DNA from: Bipolaris cookei
Taxonomy: Eukaryota > Ascomycota > Dothideomycetes > Pleosporales > Pleosporaceae
NCBI GenBank assembly: GCA_002286855.1
Contig: NRSV01000002.1
Span: 182,152-246,151, forward strand
Direction of reading: 5' to 3'
Length of the DNA: 64,000 nt
Shown: positions 11,380-22,717 of the stretch, one piece after another
Layout of the letters: every line of letters begins with the position of its first letter
Numbering within the stretch: position 1 is the first letter of the stretch
Notes under the pieces: model-generated
What the model saw: the letters and a program-made list of their open reading frames with translations, nothing else
Told to the model about the DNA's origin: nothing
Databases searched by the model: none
Position numbers and translations under genes: made by a program

Positions 11380-12806
11380 ATGAGTTCCGGACTCTACCAG
11401 TTGACAGCCACGGAAGTGGCAAAGATAATCCAGCAAGGCGAAGTCACAGTAGAAGAATATGCAAAGTCGCTCTTGAAGCGCATCGAGGCGCGGGACGAGG
11501 CCGTCAAAGCATGGGCGTATCTCAATCCTGAGTACGTGATTGAGCAGGCAAAAGCACTAGATGCTGTTCCAAAAGATGAGCGCGGTCCGTTGCACGGTGT
11601 TGCAATTGCTGTCAAAGATGTAATTTACACAAAAGGTGAGTTTGATTTCAATCTTTTTCGCTGGACCTTGGCTGATGATTTGTAGATATGCCGACACAAT
11701 TCAATTCACCAATCTACATCAATGACGCACCAAAAGTAGATGCCGGATCTGTTGCCATACTGCGCAAATCTGGTGCGCTTATATTCGGAAAGACGACAAC
11801 GACTGAATTCGCTGCAACAACTACAGGCCCCAAGACGTGCAACCCGCACGATTCGAATCGCACACCTGGTGGCTCTTCATCAGGATCTGGAGCCGCGGTA
11901 GGCGACTTCCAGGCACCTATCGGTCTGGGTACGCAGACGGGTGGCAGCACTATCCGGCCCGGTTCGTACAATGGAATCTATGCTCTCAAGCCGACGTGGA
12001 ATTCGATCACGCGCGAAGGACAGAAGATTTACTCGCTGATACTCGACACACTTGGCCTCTATGCTCGTAGCGTAGCAGATCTAGAGCTCCTCGCCGATAC
12101 TTTTGCTATTCACGATGATGCTCCAGTCCCATCGGATTTCACTGTCAAAGGAGCAAAGTTTGCGATTCTCAAAACCATGGTTTGGCCGCAGGTAGGGCCG
12201 GGTACTGTTGCTGCACTCGACAAAGCCGTTTCCCTACTACGCGCGCATGGAGCCGAAGTAGAGGAAATTACGCTGCCAGAGAACCTCAATGATCTCCCAT
12301 CATGGCATGCGACAGTGCTGAACTCGGACGGCCGGACAGCGTTTTTGCCCGAATACACAGTGGCTAAGGACAAGATTTCGGAGCAGCTAGTAGGACACGT
12401 GGAGAATAGCGGAAGTATTTCGCGCAAGGCTCAGCTGGAAGCGTTTGATAAGATAGCAGCAGCAAGGCCGATGGTAGATGAGCTGCTTGGAAAGTATGCC
12501 GCGGTGCTGACGCCAAGCGTGCCTGATGAGGCACCACTGGGTATCGAGAAGACTGGCAGCGCGGCATTTTGTTTGATATGGACGGTGAGTTCTGTTTTTG
12601 CACTCTAGCTACAAGAGTCGTTATTGATCTAGAGACAGGCGCTGCATACACCAGTGGTCAACGTGCCGGGCTTCAAGGGGCAGAATGGCATGCCGATTGG
12701 CATCTCGCTCGTGGCACCGCGATACCATGACAGACGGTTACTGGCAGTGAGCAAGGAAGTCGGAAAGATATTCGAGGCTGAGGGTGGATGGCAGCGGTCG
12801 GTGTAG
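11380..12806 (+). CDS. amidase-signature family hydrolase
   Basis: 440-residue amidase of the GatA/AS family, hydrolysing a C-N amide (or ureido) bond. Exons are 11380-11635, 11686-12584 and 12639-12806. The second acceptor was chosen at ACAG|GCG because it restores ALHTPVVNVPG, a usual C-terminal AS segment. The Ser-cisSer-Lys triad is visible: Lys79 in HGVAIAVKDV, the GGSSSGSGAAV stretch at about 147-157, and Ser173 in GTQTGGSTIRPG. No signal peptide is seen. Relatives include acetamidase-like and allophanate/ureide hydrolases; the substrate is unknown. As the last gene of the group after the NCS1 permease it could release ammonia or a carboxylate from the ring-opened product (inference). 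Confidence 0.93.
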
Positions 12807-13197
12807 GTAGTTGGCTGAATTAGTGTATATAGATGGAAAGAATGTATCCGTACTTATATTTTGTAATCCACGCGCCTCGGGAGTAATGCTCAGAAAAAAA
12901 TCCCCACAAAGTTGAAAGAGAATGCGCAAAGTAGATTGAACTCAATACAACACCTGACCGCAATTAGGAGTATGCATACTCACAGGATATTAAGACGGAT
13001 GTAGACTTTGTGTACCAAAACCCATCACTATGCCACATTTAGTCTAGTGTAATCGCGACGCGTCTACATCATCGACACGCGTCTCTCTCGTCGCGACCAA
13101 TTGCCCCTCGAACAGTCCCCAATTCCATTCTAGTCTTTTCCTTTCAACTTCAATTTTCTTTCTAAACATTCGTTCGCTACACCACACAAACAACACC
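12807..13197. other. intergenic region
   Basis: About 390 bp holding the amidase 3' region and a pyrimidine-rich leader (13100-13190) just before the next start codon. Nothing else seen. Confidence 0.5.
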
Positions 13198-14154
13198 ATG
13201 TTGTTAACCACTTTACCTTCACTTCCTGATCCCATTCTACACCTGATTTGCATCTATCTCACGCCTGATCGCCCCAACGTCAACGACCCCAAAAATGGCC
13301 AATCACCCATACTTTACCGCCCGATAATAAACCTTTCATTGACCGCGCATGCGCTGAATCGCATCTCCTCAACCCACATCGCGACAAACATGAGCCTTAC
13401 ATACGGTACCGTTCGCTGGGACCTCTTTCTCCGCACCGTCCACGAAAACCCGCTCTACGCATCCACAGTCAAGTACCTCAAGCTCAGCGAGGCCAGCGCA
13501 GACGAGCAAGATGTCACCAGACCGACAAAGTGGCAAGGCGCTTTTGACGATCTCACGGAAATGTTCAAAGCGCTATGTGGATTGCAAACGCTCTACTCGT
13601 CGCACGGCAGGCAGAACTACCCCGGTTCGATTATCCATCGCCTCACGTCTGAAGAAATGCCGTTGTGGAAGACGCTCCGGGTGGTGCGGTTCGATCATAT
13701 CAATGTCTGGGGCGAGGACCGCATTGTCCAATTGAACTTGCATCGCGAACGCGGAGAAGATGAGGAAGATGGCCAAGTGAGGAAGTACACTGTGGAAAAC
13801 GGACTGCTCACTGGCGCTCTGGCGCGCTTGAATATACATCAATTTCACGATATACCGGAGGTCACTGGTGTGGTTGTTACTACGCGCGATTTCGAAGACG
13901 ATGGAGATACAGAGAGGGATGCGGATTGGGTTGATCAGGATGGGGAGGAGGAGGGCGAGGAATGGAGTGATGATGATGATTATGAATATGAGAGCGAGGA
14001 TAGCGAGTGGGATTCAGAAGACGACAGCGATTACGAAGATGATTGGGAGGCGGAGTATGGATTCAGTGTGCCTAGCGCCCAGCCTATGAAGAAGGGGTTG
14101 CCAACGCCGGTCGTTGGCTTGCCTGCTCCAGGGAAGAGTTTGCTGGATTTTTGA
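13198..14154 (+). CDS. F-box-like hypothetical protein with acidic C-terminal region
   Basis: Single-exon gene of 318 residues. The N-terminus LLTTLPSLPDPILHLICIYLTPDR resembles the first helix of an F-box, followed by a LSLTAHALNRISSTHIATNM segment like the rest of that fold. Residues about 225-290 are strongly acidic (runs of Asp/Glu with Tyr and Ser). The tail ends in a short Pro/Gly-rich stretch. If the F-box reading is right it would be a substrate adaptor of an SCF ubiquitin ligase, but no leucine-rich or WD repeats are visible to indicate a partner. The start ATG follows a CT-rich leader. No functional link with the neighbours. Confidence 0.72.
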   Translation: MLLTTLPSLPDPILHLICIYLTPDRPNVNDPKNGQSPILYRPIINLSLTAHALNRISSTHIATNMSLTYGTVRWDLFLRTVHENPLYASTVKYLKLSEASADEQDVTRPTKWQGAFDDLTEMFKALCGLQTLYSSHGRQNYPGSIIHRLTSEEMPLWKTLRVVRFDHINVWGEDRIVQLNLHRERGEDEEDGQVRKYTVENGLLTGALARLNIHQFHDIPEVTGVVVTTRDFEDDGDTERDADWVDQDGEEEGEEWSDDDDYEYESEDSEWDSEDDSDYEDDWEAEYGFSVPSAQPMKKGLPTPVVGLPAPGKSLLDF

Positions 14155-14356
14155 GACAAAAGGATGAGGGTTCGTTTTGTGTGGCATATGTTTTAGTGGG
14201 GTTTAGTACTGTATATTAGTAGATTTATCTTGTAGTACATTTAATTGACTGGACTTGGCTAGGTCCTTTGTAGAACAGATGCCTTGTTCGTCTTTACCCC
14301 ATCCCGACAACCATCATTACCATTTCCGTCAGAATTCCCCAAGACATACACCCCGT

Positions 14357-16041
14357 TCAAGTCGGCCTAACAAACCTAACCATCACCTTCGGAGCCCCCG
14401 CCGTAAAATGATCCTTGATATCTTCCCAATAAGCATTCACATTCACCCCCTTATCAAGCCTAACATCAAACTCGGCAATCACTCTCCCCACCACACTCCT
14501 CAACTCCATCATCGCAAGCGCCTTGCCCGCACAACTATATGGCCCCGTCGAAAATGGTATAAACGCCGCTCTATTACGCACAAGCTCCGGCCGCGTAGTC
14601 CAGCGCTCCGGCAGAAACTCATCAGGCGCAACAAAGTTCCTCGGATTGCGAAACAGCGGGAACAGCGGAATGTGCACAATTGTGTTTCCGGGGATGAAGT
14701 GACTGTTAATGTCCATGCCCTCGGGCGGCGTGACGCGCTGGGAGCCGAAGAACACAGAGGGCCATATGCGGAGGGACTCGTAGATTACGGCTTCGAGCAT
14801 GGGGAGTGGATACTGGCAGTCATAGTTGTGGGCGTTGGCGAGGAACTCTGTGCGGATGGCGGTCATGTAGTGTGGGTGTGTGGTGAGGTGCATCAAGATG
14901 AAGGTTAGGGCTGTGGATGTTGTTTCACTGCCTGCAGAGATGATGAGACGCGATTCGCCGAAGAGGAGTTCACGGCCCTCTGGGGTCTTGGGCGTGGAGA
15001 CTATGAGGTGCGAGATCAAGTCTGGTCTTGCGTCTCGGACCTAGAGAAATGTCAATGATTGGATTTGGGGTGGGTTCATCGCATGTATAGTACGTACTTT
15101 CATTCGTGCACGCATTTGGCTGACGCTCCAGTCTCTCCATTCTTTCATGGGCCCGGCAAACGAGGTAAGTACTCCGATTGTGTTCATGAGCCACGGCATG
15201 TGATACATGTACCCCAGGGCCTGTATGCTGTTGGTAAACGTGGCGAGGATACTTGCAGCGACGTCGCTCTGCTCACCCTTGATGAAGCCCATGGACTTAC
15301 CAAAAGCCAGTGCCGCCATGGCATCGTAGCTATAATGCGAGGCATATTCTGAGAGTGGAACGAGCTGTCCTTCTTTGCTACGAAGTTTTGTAAGTAGCTG
15401 GTCTGTGAAATGTTCAACCTCTTGAGCATAAGTGGAAAGCGACATCTTGAATGCATTATCCCAGACCCGGCGTCGCTGGCGATGAAACGCCTTGTCGCGA
15501 TTCAAATGCAGCGACCTTTCTATGACATCGAAGAACGGTCCTTTAGTAGTTTTTGACCGAGCCCCAAGAATAGGTTGGATTGCGTCTGCATCGAATATGG
15601 TGAGTTCACGTGGTCCTATTTTCGATTAGCATCATATCTGGAAGGAGGTACCGATCGTAACCGACCTGTCCTAACATAATCGCCATATTGTGTTTGGAGT
15701 CTTTGTAATACCCTGTGGTAGTGCAAATCGCTATCCCATGTCTGTTTGATTGTCCACCATCGCGAGAGCTTCGCCCCCCAGGGTCCTGGGTAATCTTTTA
15801 GGGGATGGAAGAAAGCGCGATAGGCTCCTATGTACAACCATAGCGGTATCCAGAAGGAGCTTGTCACCAGTGTCGCTGCGATGAAACCCGTGTAATATAC
15901 GAGGATCCAATAGGTCGTAACCGCTGAGCCAATGATTGGAAGAGCCAGATGATCAACTTCCACTTTGCGCAGGACAGACTCGTGCAAGATAACAGCCGAG
16001 AGTGGTGCGAACACAAGGAAAATAGTAAAAACCGACTCCAT
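14357..16041 (-). CDS. cytochrome P450 monooxygenase
   Basis: Microsomal P450 of 525 residues in three exons: 16041-15666, 15615-15098 and 15040-14357, with introns of 50 and 57 bp that close in phase. Two to three hydrophobic spans occupy the first 75 residues, followed by the Pro-rich hinge FFHPLKDYPGPWGAKLSRWW. Diagnostic motifs are the oxygen-binding I-helix AGSETT at 334-339, the ExxR motif ESLR at 386-389, PERW at 442-445, and the haem-binding FSTGPYSCAGKALA with the iron-ligand Cys at 468. The multi-span N-terminus resembles fungal secondary-metabolism P450s. No backbone synthase is adjacent, so the substrate is unknown. Confidence 0.95.
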
Positions 16042-17219
16042 GGATCGTTAAGGGTAATGCTCGGTGGTGCGTGGGGCTGATGGTGTCGCGATGGATTGAG
16101 TGTTGGTAGCAACTAAGAAACAATGAAGGCGATAGCCGATATACAATCACTCTTTCACTAATGAAGTCAATTTCTCCTCTCTGATTTCATTAGCTGTTTG
16201 AAATATTAATGAGTACGAACAAGATATACCAGTAGAAAATCCGAGATACGCCTCTTCGCAGATCCAGCAGGGTGGTTGGTCGTGCAAAACGTGGAAGAGG
16301 AGAGAATGTAACATATTTGCTCAGGGAACCACAGTCACACGTGGCGGCGACCTGTATGAGATATTGATCGATAGTCCCGACAGCTGAACCAGGGTCTGAT
16401 CTATTTTCCTAGACAGTCTGCTCGTCAGACTGCATGTTTGTGTTAGTGTATCCCACAACCGGCATCTTTCCGCATGCTTTGCTGCTGACTCCATATGATA
16501 GCCAAAAACGTTGCGCTGCCGCGTTTCGTTGTACACTATCGCACACCATCACACAGAATTCACTAATGACTCATGTTTGGCCAGGCTTGCAACTTGTCGA
16601 TAACCGTGAAATTTTCTAGCGGTCCCGATTCATCCAGTTTTCAGCAAAAGCAAAGCAGGTCGTGAAACCCTTATTCTCCGGATATGGTCTTATTGGTCAG
16701 CATGGTGGAGCGGAGCCGCTGGCAACGTGCTCCAACCCATGATATGTAATCTCGGCACGTAAACCAGTTAGTAACCGAATAGGCGATCTAACGGCTTGTG
16801 CAACGGCTAGCCTCTTCATGTAGGAACCCAGATGTCTGCAGCGACCAGTGACAAAGCGGCCAGGTCAGCTTGGGGCAGCCGCATGATTGTGGATATCATT
16901 GATTTCTTCTTGCGTCGCCACGGCAGCTCTGTCAATACTTCTACACATTTACTACCAGGAAGGCGTATTGGAGAAGCGCACGTTCGTAAGCGGCTTGATA
17001 GTTACTACATCTTATGGTTTCACTGTTGAACATGAATGTTACACGAGCAATGGTCTTCTGGGTTTCACCGTAGTGAAATCGGTGGTAAGATAACTCAAGC
17101 TCCCCACAAAGATAAGTTTGCTGCAGATCCGGGGGTATGGCCCAACTCCTGGAGGGTTCACTTCCACTTCATATACTCTATCTCTTTTTCCAGCTTCCGG
17201 AAGTTCTTTTGGTGGCGTG
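16042..17219. other. divergent intergenic region P450 / rhodopsin-domain gene
   Basis: 1.18 kb with no supported gene. Frames at 16321-16619 and 16832-17093 show no domain. It includes the upstream regions of both flanking genes. Confidence 0.5.
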
Positions 17220-18441
17220 ATGAGTTCCCACAGAACAAAAGTGGGCGTTTTGCCTGTACCTGATGATGGTAATCAGGACTTGGACGGCAAGAAGACTGAC
17301 CTTCAGAAGAGAATCATTGTGGTATATGTGGTTATGACAATCCTTTCATCCATGGTCCTTGGGTTGCGACTATATACACGCATCTTCATTCGTCGCTTGA
17401 CTGGATTGGACGATGTGTTTGTCGTTCTCAGCTGGCTAGGATGTGTTGCATGGTTGGTAATATGCTTCGAAGGTACAATCCACGGCACTCATTCATTAAT
17501 TGTAAATGACATACCTGTAGCATTCCAATACGGTTTCGGCCAGCATCTGTGGGATGTGACCGTAGAGCAACTGAAAGTCTACACAAAGATACTCGTCGGC
17601 ATAATGGTAGTCTATGTCTGGACGCCTGCACTCGCAAAGCTCTCGTTGCTAGCACTCTACTATCGTCTCAGCCCGGATTTCAAGATTCGCTCCTGTATCT
17701 ACGCATTAACAGGTCTTGTATCTGGATATTCGCTAACAATCACCATTGTCGCTGCCGGCCCTTGCAACCCACAATACCATAATGACCAGAAATGCCTCAC
17801 AGACCTTAACCTTTTCATGGCATGCATCAACATTATCACAGACTTCTTGATCCTATGCCTACCAGTACCGATGTTACGCGCCTTGCAGCTGCCGATGAAA
17901 CAAAAAATCTTACTGGGATTAGTTTTCGCGTTGGGATCCGGGTAAGGACATACGCACACTCACAGTCTTTGTATAGTCCTATGCTAATGTAGCCAGCGTG
18001 GTTGTCATCTCTACTATTCGTATCATTTACGTCTACAGCATGATCAGCAATCCCGACTCGACTTACAATATTGCCAAAGCTTGCATCTTCTCCACGATTG
18101 AACTCAATGGTGGCGTCATTTGCACATGTGCGGCGCTTCTGAAGCCCTTTATACAACGGCATATGCCATGGATACTATCTCTCTCGAGTAGGAATGGAAA
18201 TGGAAATCGCTCCAAGGTTCGGAAACTCAAAATATTCAAGAAGCATGGCAATGGGGAGAAGTTTGAGTTGCATCCCACAAATGCAGAAAAAGACGCGCGC
18301 AAGCAGGTCAACAACAAACTGAACCGTCAAATTGAGGTGACCAGGCCTTACAGTGTTCGAGATTCGAAGGCGGGGAAAGACAATGGCGACAGCTTGGATT
18401 ATTTGTTTGCACCAACTCTCAGCTGGAACGGGGGTCGGTAA
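17220..18441 (+). CDS. rhodopsin-domain integral membrane protein (PTH11/SAT4-like)
   Basis: 388 residues in two exons (17220-17941 and 17997-18441), with a 55-bp intron between ALGSG and VVVIS. Seven hydrophobic spans are visible, starting with IIVVYVVMTILSSMVLGLRLYTRIFI and then LDDVFVVLSWLGCVAWLVI, the usual opening of the fungal rhodopsin-domain family. The family Cys residues are present (GPCNPQ..KCLTDLNLF). A basic, Lys/Arg-rich cytosolic tail of about 90 residues follows. These proteins are PTH11-related putative receptors of the plasma membrane; ligands are mostly unknown. The CFEM domain is absent. The open frame extends upstream without an ATG, so the ATG at 17220 was used. Confidence 0.88.
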
Positions 18442-19049
18442 TTCCTCGTGGATTGGAAATGATGTTCCAAAGGATCGCGTGTAAATTGTACTGGCTGAGG
18501 ATTCACGATGAATCTGGAGGTAATATTAAGGACAAATTATGAAGAGAGCAGAATTCCCGGTAAGGCATTCTCGTTTGCCAGAAGATCATCAAATCGACAG
18601 AGTGTAATGATGTTGAAGGAATGTGTCAAGTGACTGGCATGGATAAGCGTCAGACGATGATTAGTGTCTTGGCGCATTGCGGAGGAAAGGGGTTATCGGG
18701 AACAATGTGTCGAGGTGGTAGTGTAACCAGCATAGAATCTGCTCAGAGCAATGTCTTTCCTGCAGCTTCGGCTACCATGAGCCTAAGACTGAAATTAAGA
18801 GTCGTAGATATAAGAACAGAAATTATTACTCGTTCCAAGCAACAGCTATTAAGCGCTGTAAGCCGTGTGTTAGCATGCCTGAGGACACAAGCAATGGTTC
18901 TTCCATCTACACCACTTAGGTGTTCCAGACTTACGATTATACGGGCGCACATTCTACTGCAATTTTGACGAAGAACATTTCACCGGGGTATCAATTTACT
19001 ATCAATCCGCTCACAAGAACCATGCTACCGTTAAAACCGCCAGGAAGCC
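18442..19049. other. convergent intergenic region
   Basis: 600 bp between two convergent genes. An open frame at 18621-18968 has no recognisable content. Nothing else seen. Confidence 0.5.
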
Positions 19050-20175
19050 CTAAGAGTCTAAATCTGCTATCAAGTTTGGACGCCCACGAGCAATGGCATC
19101 GCCCAAATCCAGGTTGGACGCCTGGCCGCGAATATTAGATATAAAGCGTCGCCCGCCATCCATGTTTTGTTTGTGCTTTGCGTCCTCTTCTGCATCCTTA
19201 ATCTCCTGTTGTCGGACTCGTTCAGCTCGCTGCTCCTCCAATGATGCTGCCTCTGCTTGCATACTGGCAAGACGATCGGCTGCACTTTGGCGAGCTTCAG
19301 AATCATTGACTTGTCTTCTGGGTGGACTACGGTCACGTCTTCGGTAATTGTCGCGATCGCGAAAGTCTCTACGATCCTCCCTTCGGGGCAGCGACCGTGT
19401 GCGCTCTCGTCGGCTACTGTGCCTGTGATGCGGTGATCGTGACCGCGACTTTGACCATCTCCTGTGGCTGTGATGTTCGCGGTGGTGTTCACGGCGATGC
19501 CCACGGTCTTCGCTTCTGCGTGGCGAACGCGATCTATTGTGTCGACTCCGATGCTTGTGTTCTCGATCCCTACTCCTCTCTCTATCCCTATTTCGGTGTT
19601 TCCTCTCACGTTCTTTCTGCTTTTCGCGCTTTTCGGCGTACCTGGCTTCCTTCTGAGCGTCCTTCATGGCCTTCAGCTGCATCTCCATCTTTTGCTTCTG
19701 TATCATGAGGAGTGGGTCTTGGAGGACCTTCTTTTGTGTATCGCGGGCGTTGTTTATATTCGCTCTGGGCTCGCCAATAGCACCAATGCCGACTGGTGCG
19801 CCTTTCTGCAGACTTTGCGTGTCGTTTGATTTGAGAAGGTTATCAATCCTACGCTTTCCAAGAAGATAACCCTCTCTTTCTTCCGTAATGCCGCTATCAC
19901 CGCTGGGGCCAGCATACATCCAGTCGACTCTTCGCTGCACGACCTTGCCGCCAGACTCTGCCTGCAGCTTTTGTAGTTCTTCAAGCGCAGCCTCCTCTTC
20001 GCGTTCTCGGCGAAGTTTATCGATCAACTTGCGCTCCTCGAGGGCGGCCTTTTCTTCCTTCCATACTCTTTCCTGGTTCTTGAAGAGGTGGGGATGCCAA
20101 CTTTTCTTCAAATTTAAACTGGGCCAGTTAGCTTTGATACAGTGTATTAAAGAGAATGACTTACTCTCCACCCAT
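19050..20175 (-). CDS. CWC25: pre-mRNA-splicing factor CWC25
   Basis: 359-residue spliceosomal step-one factor that joins the activated spliceosome next to Prp2/Prp16. A tiny 11-nt first exon (20175-20165, MGG plus GA) is separated by a 46-bp intron (20164-20119) from the main exon 20118-19050. Splicing gives MGGDLNLKKSWHPH, the invariant CIR-type N-terminus. KNQERVWKEEKAALEERK, then the conserved RRVDWMYAG, follow. The middle is an RS/RD/RE-rich low-complexity region (about 170-290) and a coiled-coil-forming Glu/Arg segment precedes the C-terminus. It is divergent from ESF2 over 350 bp, so the two RNA-processing genes may share a promoter. Confidence 0.94.
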
Positions 20176-20525
20176 GGTTGCGACAAGTGTATGGTGCGCG
20201 TCTGAATATGTAGACTTGGTAGTATTTTAGACGCGAATACAGTTGCGCTAGACGTATGATGCGCGCGAGTAGGAGGTTTTGGTTGTATTGGTAGATGGGA
20301 GAATGGTGGAAGGCTGGTTCACATCTGCAAAGATGCGCCACGGGCTGCCAAGACGCGCTAAGCCAGGCCCCACCCAAAAGTTCACCTCCGCGACTTCTCC
20401 GCAAAAGTTTCGAGTGAGCGGCTTGGAGATTCTTCAATACAGCACGTGTTTCCCTATCGCAAAAGAATTGGTTACAGCCGTCGGGAAATCTTGAATTCTT
20501 CAATATTCAGACAAGTAAAACACGG
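20176..20525. promoter_or_regulatory. bidirectional promoter region CWC25 / ESF2
   Basis: 350-bp gap between divergent start codons. No TATA box or factor site stands out; no gene inside. Confidence 0.4.
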
Positions 20526-21566
20526 ATGGAAATGGCGACACGCAAACGAAACGAGTACCTCGATGTAGAGGAGAGCGAGGACGACGAGAGGGGCTATGAT
20601 TCCGAGGAAGAGAGTAGAGCGCGCATGCTGCCAGCATCCAAGCGCCAGAAGACAAACCATGATTCAGAAGCAGAAGAAGGCCAGGAAGACGACAATGACG
20701 ACGCGGAGTCTCAATGTGATAATGACAACGCAGAAGACGAAGAAGAAGAAGAAGAAGAAGAAGAAGAAGAAGAAGAAGAAGAGCTAAAACCCTTTGCCTC
20801 CAAGAGCGCCGAATTAGCCCACCTTGAGAAACTCGCCGCATCACTTCCTTCCGAATTGAGACTACAATCCACGAAACTCGGCAAAGTGCTACCCCAATCC
20901 TCACTTAAAAAGGACAAATCAGGCGTCATCTACCTCTCACGCGTGCCTCCATTCATGAAACCCGCCGTTCTTCGTTCGCTATTGCAGCCCTACGGCGCCA
21001 TCGGCCGCATCTTCCTCACCCCCGAATCCTCCACAGCGCGTACACAACGGCTGCGCAACGGCGGCACACGCCGCAAGCTCTTCCTCGACGGCTGGGTCGA
21101 ATTCTTACACAAGCGCGACGCCAAGTTCGTAGCCGAGAATCTCAATGCGCAGACCATGGGCGGCAAGAAGAGAGGCAGATGGCACGACGAAGTGTGGAAT
21201 GTCCGGTACTTGAGCGGCGTCAAATGGCACAATCTCGTTGAGCAGATTCAAAACGAGAATGCGGAGCGCGCAGCACGACTCAGATTCGAAATTGCACAGG
21301 GCAAGAAGGAGAACAAGGCGTTCTTGGAGAACGTGGAGCGCGGTAAAGTGGTTAGTGGGATTGAGGCTACGCGAAGAAAGAGAGGCGAGGATCTCGATGG
21401 CGATCAGAATGCGGCAGAGACAATGGATGCAATACAAGAAGCGGGTGAGAAGCTCAAGAGGAGAAAGGGCCGACTCGAGTTCTCGCAACATACGGCGACA
21501 AGCAAGGCGATGAAGAAGCCGGAGCCAGGCCAGGACGTGAATAGAGTACTAAGTAGTATGATGTAA
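20526..21566 (+). CDS. ESF2: pre-rRNA-processing protein ESF2 (ABT1 family)
   Basis: Single-exon gene of 346 residues. ESF2/ABT1 is a nucleolar RRM protein of the small-subunit processome needed for 18S rRNA maturation, known to work with the helicase Dbp8. The N-terminal 100 residues are acidic, with an uninterrupted Glu run encoded by a GAA microsatellite. The RRM starts at GVIYLSRVPPFMKPAVLRSLLQPYGAIGRIFL (about 137-168). The family hallmark follows: LDGWVEFLHKRDAKFVAENLNAQTMGGKKRGRWHDEVWNVRYL. A basic coiled-coil tail ends the protein. A second ATG two codons downstream could equally be the start. Confidence 0.94.
   Translation: MEMATRKRNEYLDVEESEDDERGYDSEEESRARMLPASKRQKTNHDSEAEEGQEDDNDDAESQCDNDNAEDEEEEEEEEEEEEEEELKPFASKSAELAHLEKLAASLPSELRLQSTKLGKVLPQSSLKKDKSGVIYLSRVPPFMKPAVLRSLLQPYGAIGRIFLTPESSTARTQRLRNGGTRRKLFLDGWVEFLHKRDAKFVAENLNAQTMGGKKRGRWHDEVWNVRYLSGVKWHNLVEQIQNENAERAARLRFEIAQGKKENKAFLENVERGKVVSGIEATRRKRGEDLDGDQNAAETMDAIQEAGEKLKRRKGRLEFSQHTATSKAMKKPEPGQDVNRVLSSMM
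20739..20782 (+). repeat. GAA trinucleotide microsatellite inside ESF2
   Basis: About 14 uninterrupted GAA/AGA units encode a poly-Glu run in the acidic N-terminal region of ESF2. Length variation would stay in frame. Confidence 0.9.
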
Positions 21567-21811
21567 AAAAAAGACGACGGAGCATACCAAATCTAATAAT
21601 AAGACCAAATACAGTCCGAGATCTCGAACCCTACAGAATTTGGATTCATGACTTGAATATCTTGATTTACCCAACCCCTATGCAAGCACAAAACCCCTCC
21701 AAACGCCAAATTCTCTAATGCTGCTCAACTACTCCAAACCAACGCCGTTCTTTCAAACTAAAAAAATGCTAGGGTATATTCACACCTTCTTTTTCTCTTC
21801 TGATCCACCTA

Positions 21812-22717
21812 CTATATAGCCGTCCCCCGCTCAAAGCTCTCGCGAATTTCAGTCGTATACCGATTATAAAACCGGGCCAGTTTATCGTTAAACTGCTTGT
21901 TCTTCTGGTTAATATACGTGACATCGCCCATGTCCTGCTCGTCGCGTATGCCCCTCGCCGCACGCGCTTTTAAACGCGCGCGCTCGCTCTTTTCCAGGTC
22001 CTCGACGAGGCGGTCCACCGCTTCTTTGCTGGGCTTGTGGTCGTGGCTATAGGCTTCGTCGACGGGCGTGTTGATGCGACCTTGACTGTCGACGGTGTAG
22101 ATTTCGCCTGTGTCGGTTTCGACGAGTTGGAGTAGACCGGAGGATACTTGGGACTGTAGTTTTCTGGCCTTCTCTTCGGCATAGGCTTCCATGTCTACTT
22201 TATTCATTTGGCCGATTTGCCGCTTGTATACTTTGTTTGCTTCGTTTCTGTAGTCTGCAAAGGCTACCCCTTCCCTGTTCTTCGCCTTCTTCTTTAGCCG
22301 CTTATCCCAGCTCTCGCTCTCTTCGATCGTGTAGTCCCAGTTCCGCTTGCGCTCAAAGTCAGGGTCTTCGGATTTGAGAAGTTTGTACGAGGCTTTATCA
22401 TGGGCGGCGCTGAGTTTGGAAATCTGTGCAAGACGCGCACTGCGGTCTTCGGCGTCACGAACTTCGCGCTCTGTGGCTTTTCGGCCGCTGACTTTTTGCG
22501 CCTGGAGCGCCTTGAAGCGTGCCATTCGCGCAGCAAGAGCGGCTTTAGGGTCAGATGGTGTCGCTGAGGTAGCAGCTGTGTCTTCTTTCGTGGCAGACTC
22601 CTGGCCTGTCGGTGCGTTGTCTGCTGATGTTTCGTTTGCGGCCATGGTGGTCGAGGGCGCTTCTTCGTCCGCTGTGGTTTGCGATGGTGCGACGGTGGTC
22701 GAGGGTTCTTCGGCCAT
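21812..22717 (-). CDS. SYF2: pre-mRNA-splicing factor SYF2
   Basis: Single-exon gene, 301 residues from the ATG at 22717; the frame is open further upstream but only to a GTG. SYF2 is a component of the Prp19-associated (NTC) complex. The N-terminal 70 residues are Ala/Thr/Ser/Glu-rich and poorly conserved. The SYF2 domain runs from AALAARMARFKALQAQK (about 77) to the end, with KRNWDYTIEESESWDKRLKKKA, GVAFADYRNEANKVYKRQI, TYINQKNKQFNDKLARFYNRYTTEIRESFERGTAI. This is the third of three adjacent RNA-processing genes (CWC25, ESF2, SYF2). Confidence 0.95.
   Translation of the reverse strand: MAEEPSTTVAPSQTTADEEAPSTTMAANETSADNAPTGQESATKEDTAATSATPSDPKAALAARMARFKALQAQKVSGRKATEREVRDAEDRSARLAQISKLSAAHDKASYKLLKSEDPDFERKRNWDYTIEESESWDKRLKKKAKNREGVAFADYRNEANKVYKRQIGQMNKVDMEAYAEEKARKLQSQVSSGLLQLVETDTGEIYTVDSQGRINTPVDEAYSHDHKPSKEAVDRLVEDLEKSERARLKARAARGIRDEQDMGDVTYINQKNKQFNDKLARFYNRYTTEIRESFERGTAI

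Noticed and set aside
14255..14908. 217-codon plus-strand frame
   Set aside because: Antisense to the last P450 exon, which carries the haem-binding motif.
18621..18968. 115-codon plus-strand frame between two convergent genes
   Set aside because: No recognisable content and no splice partner.
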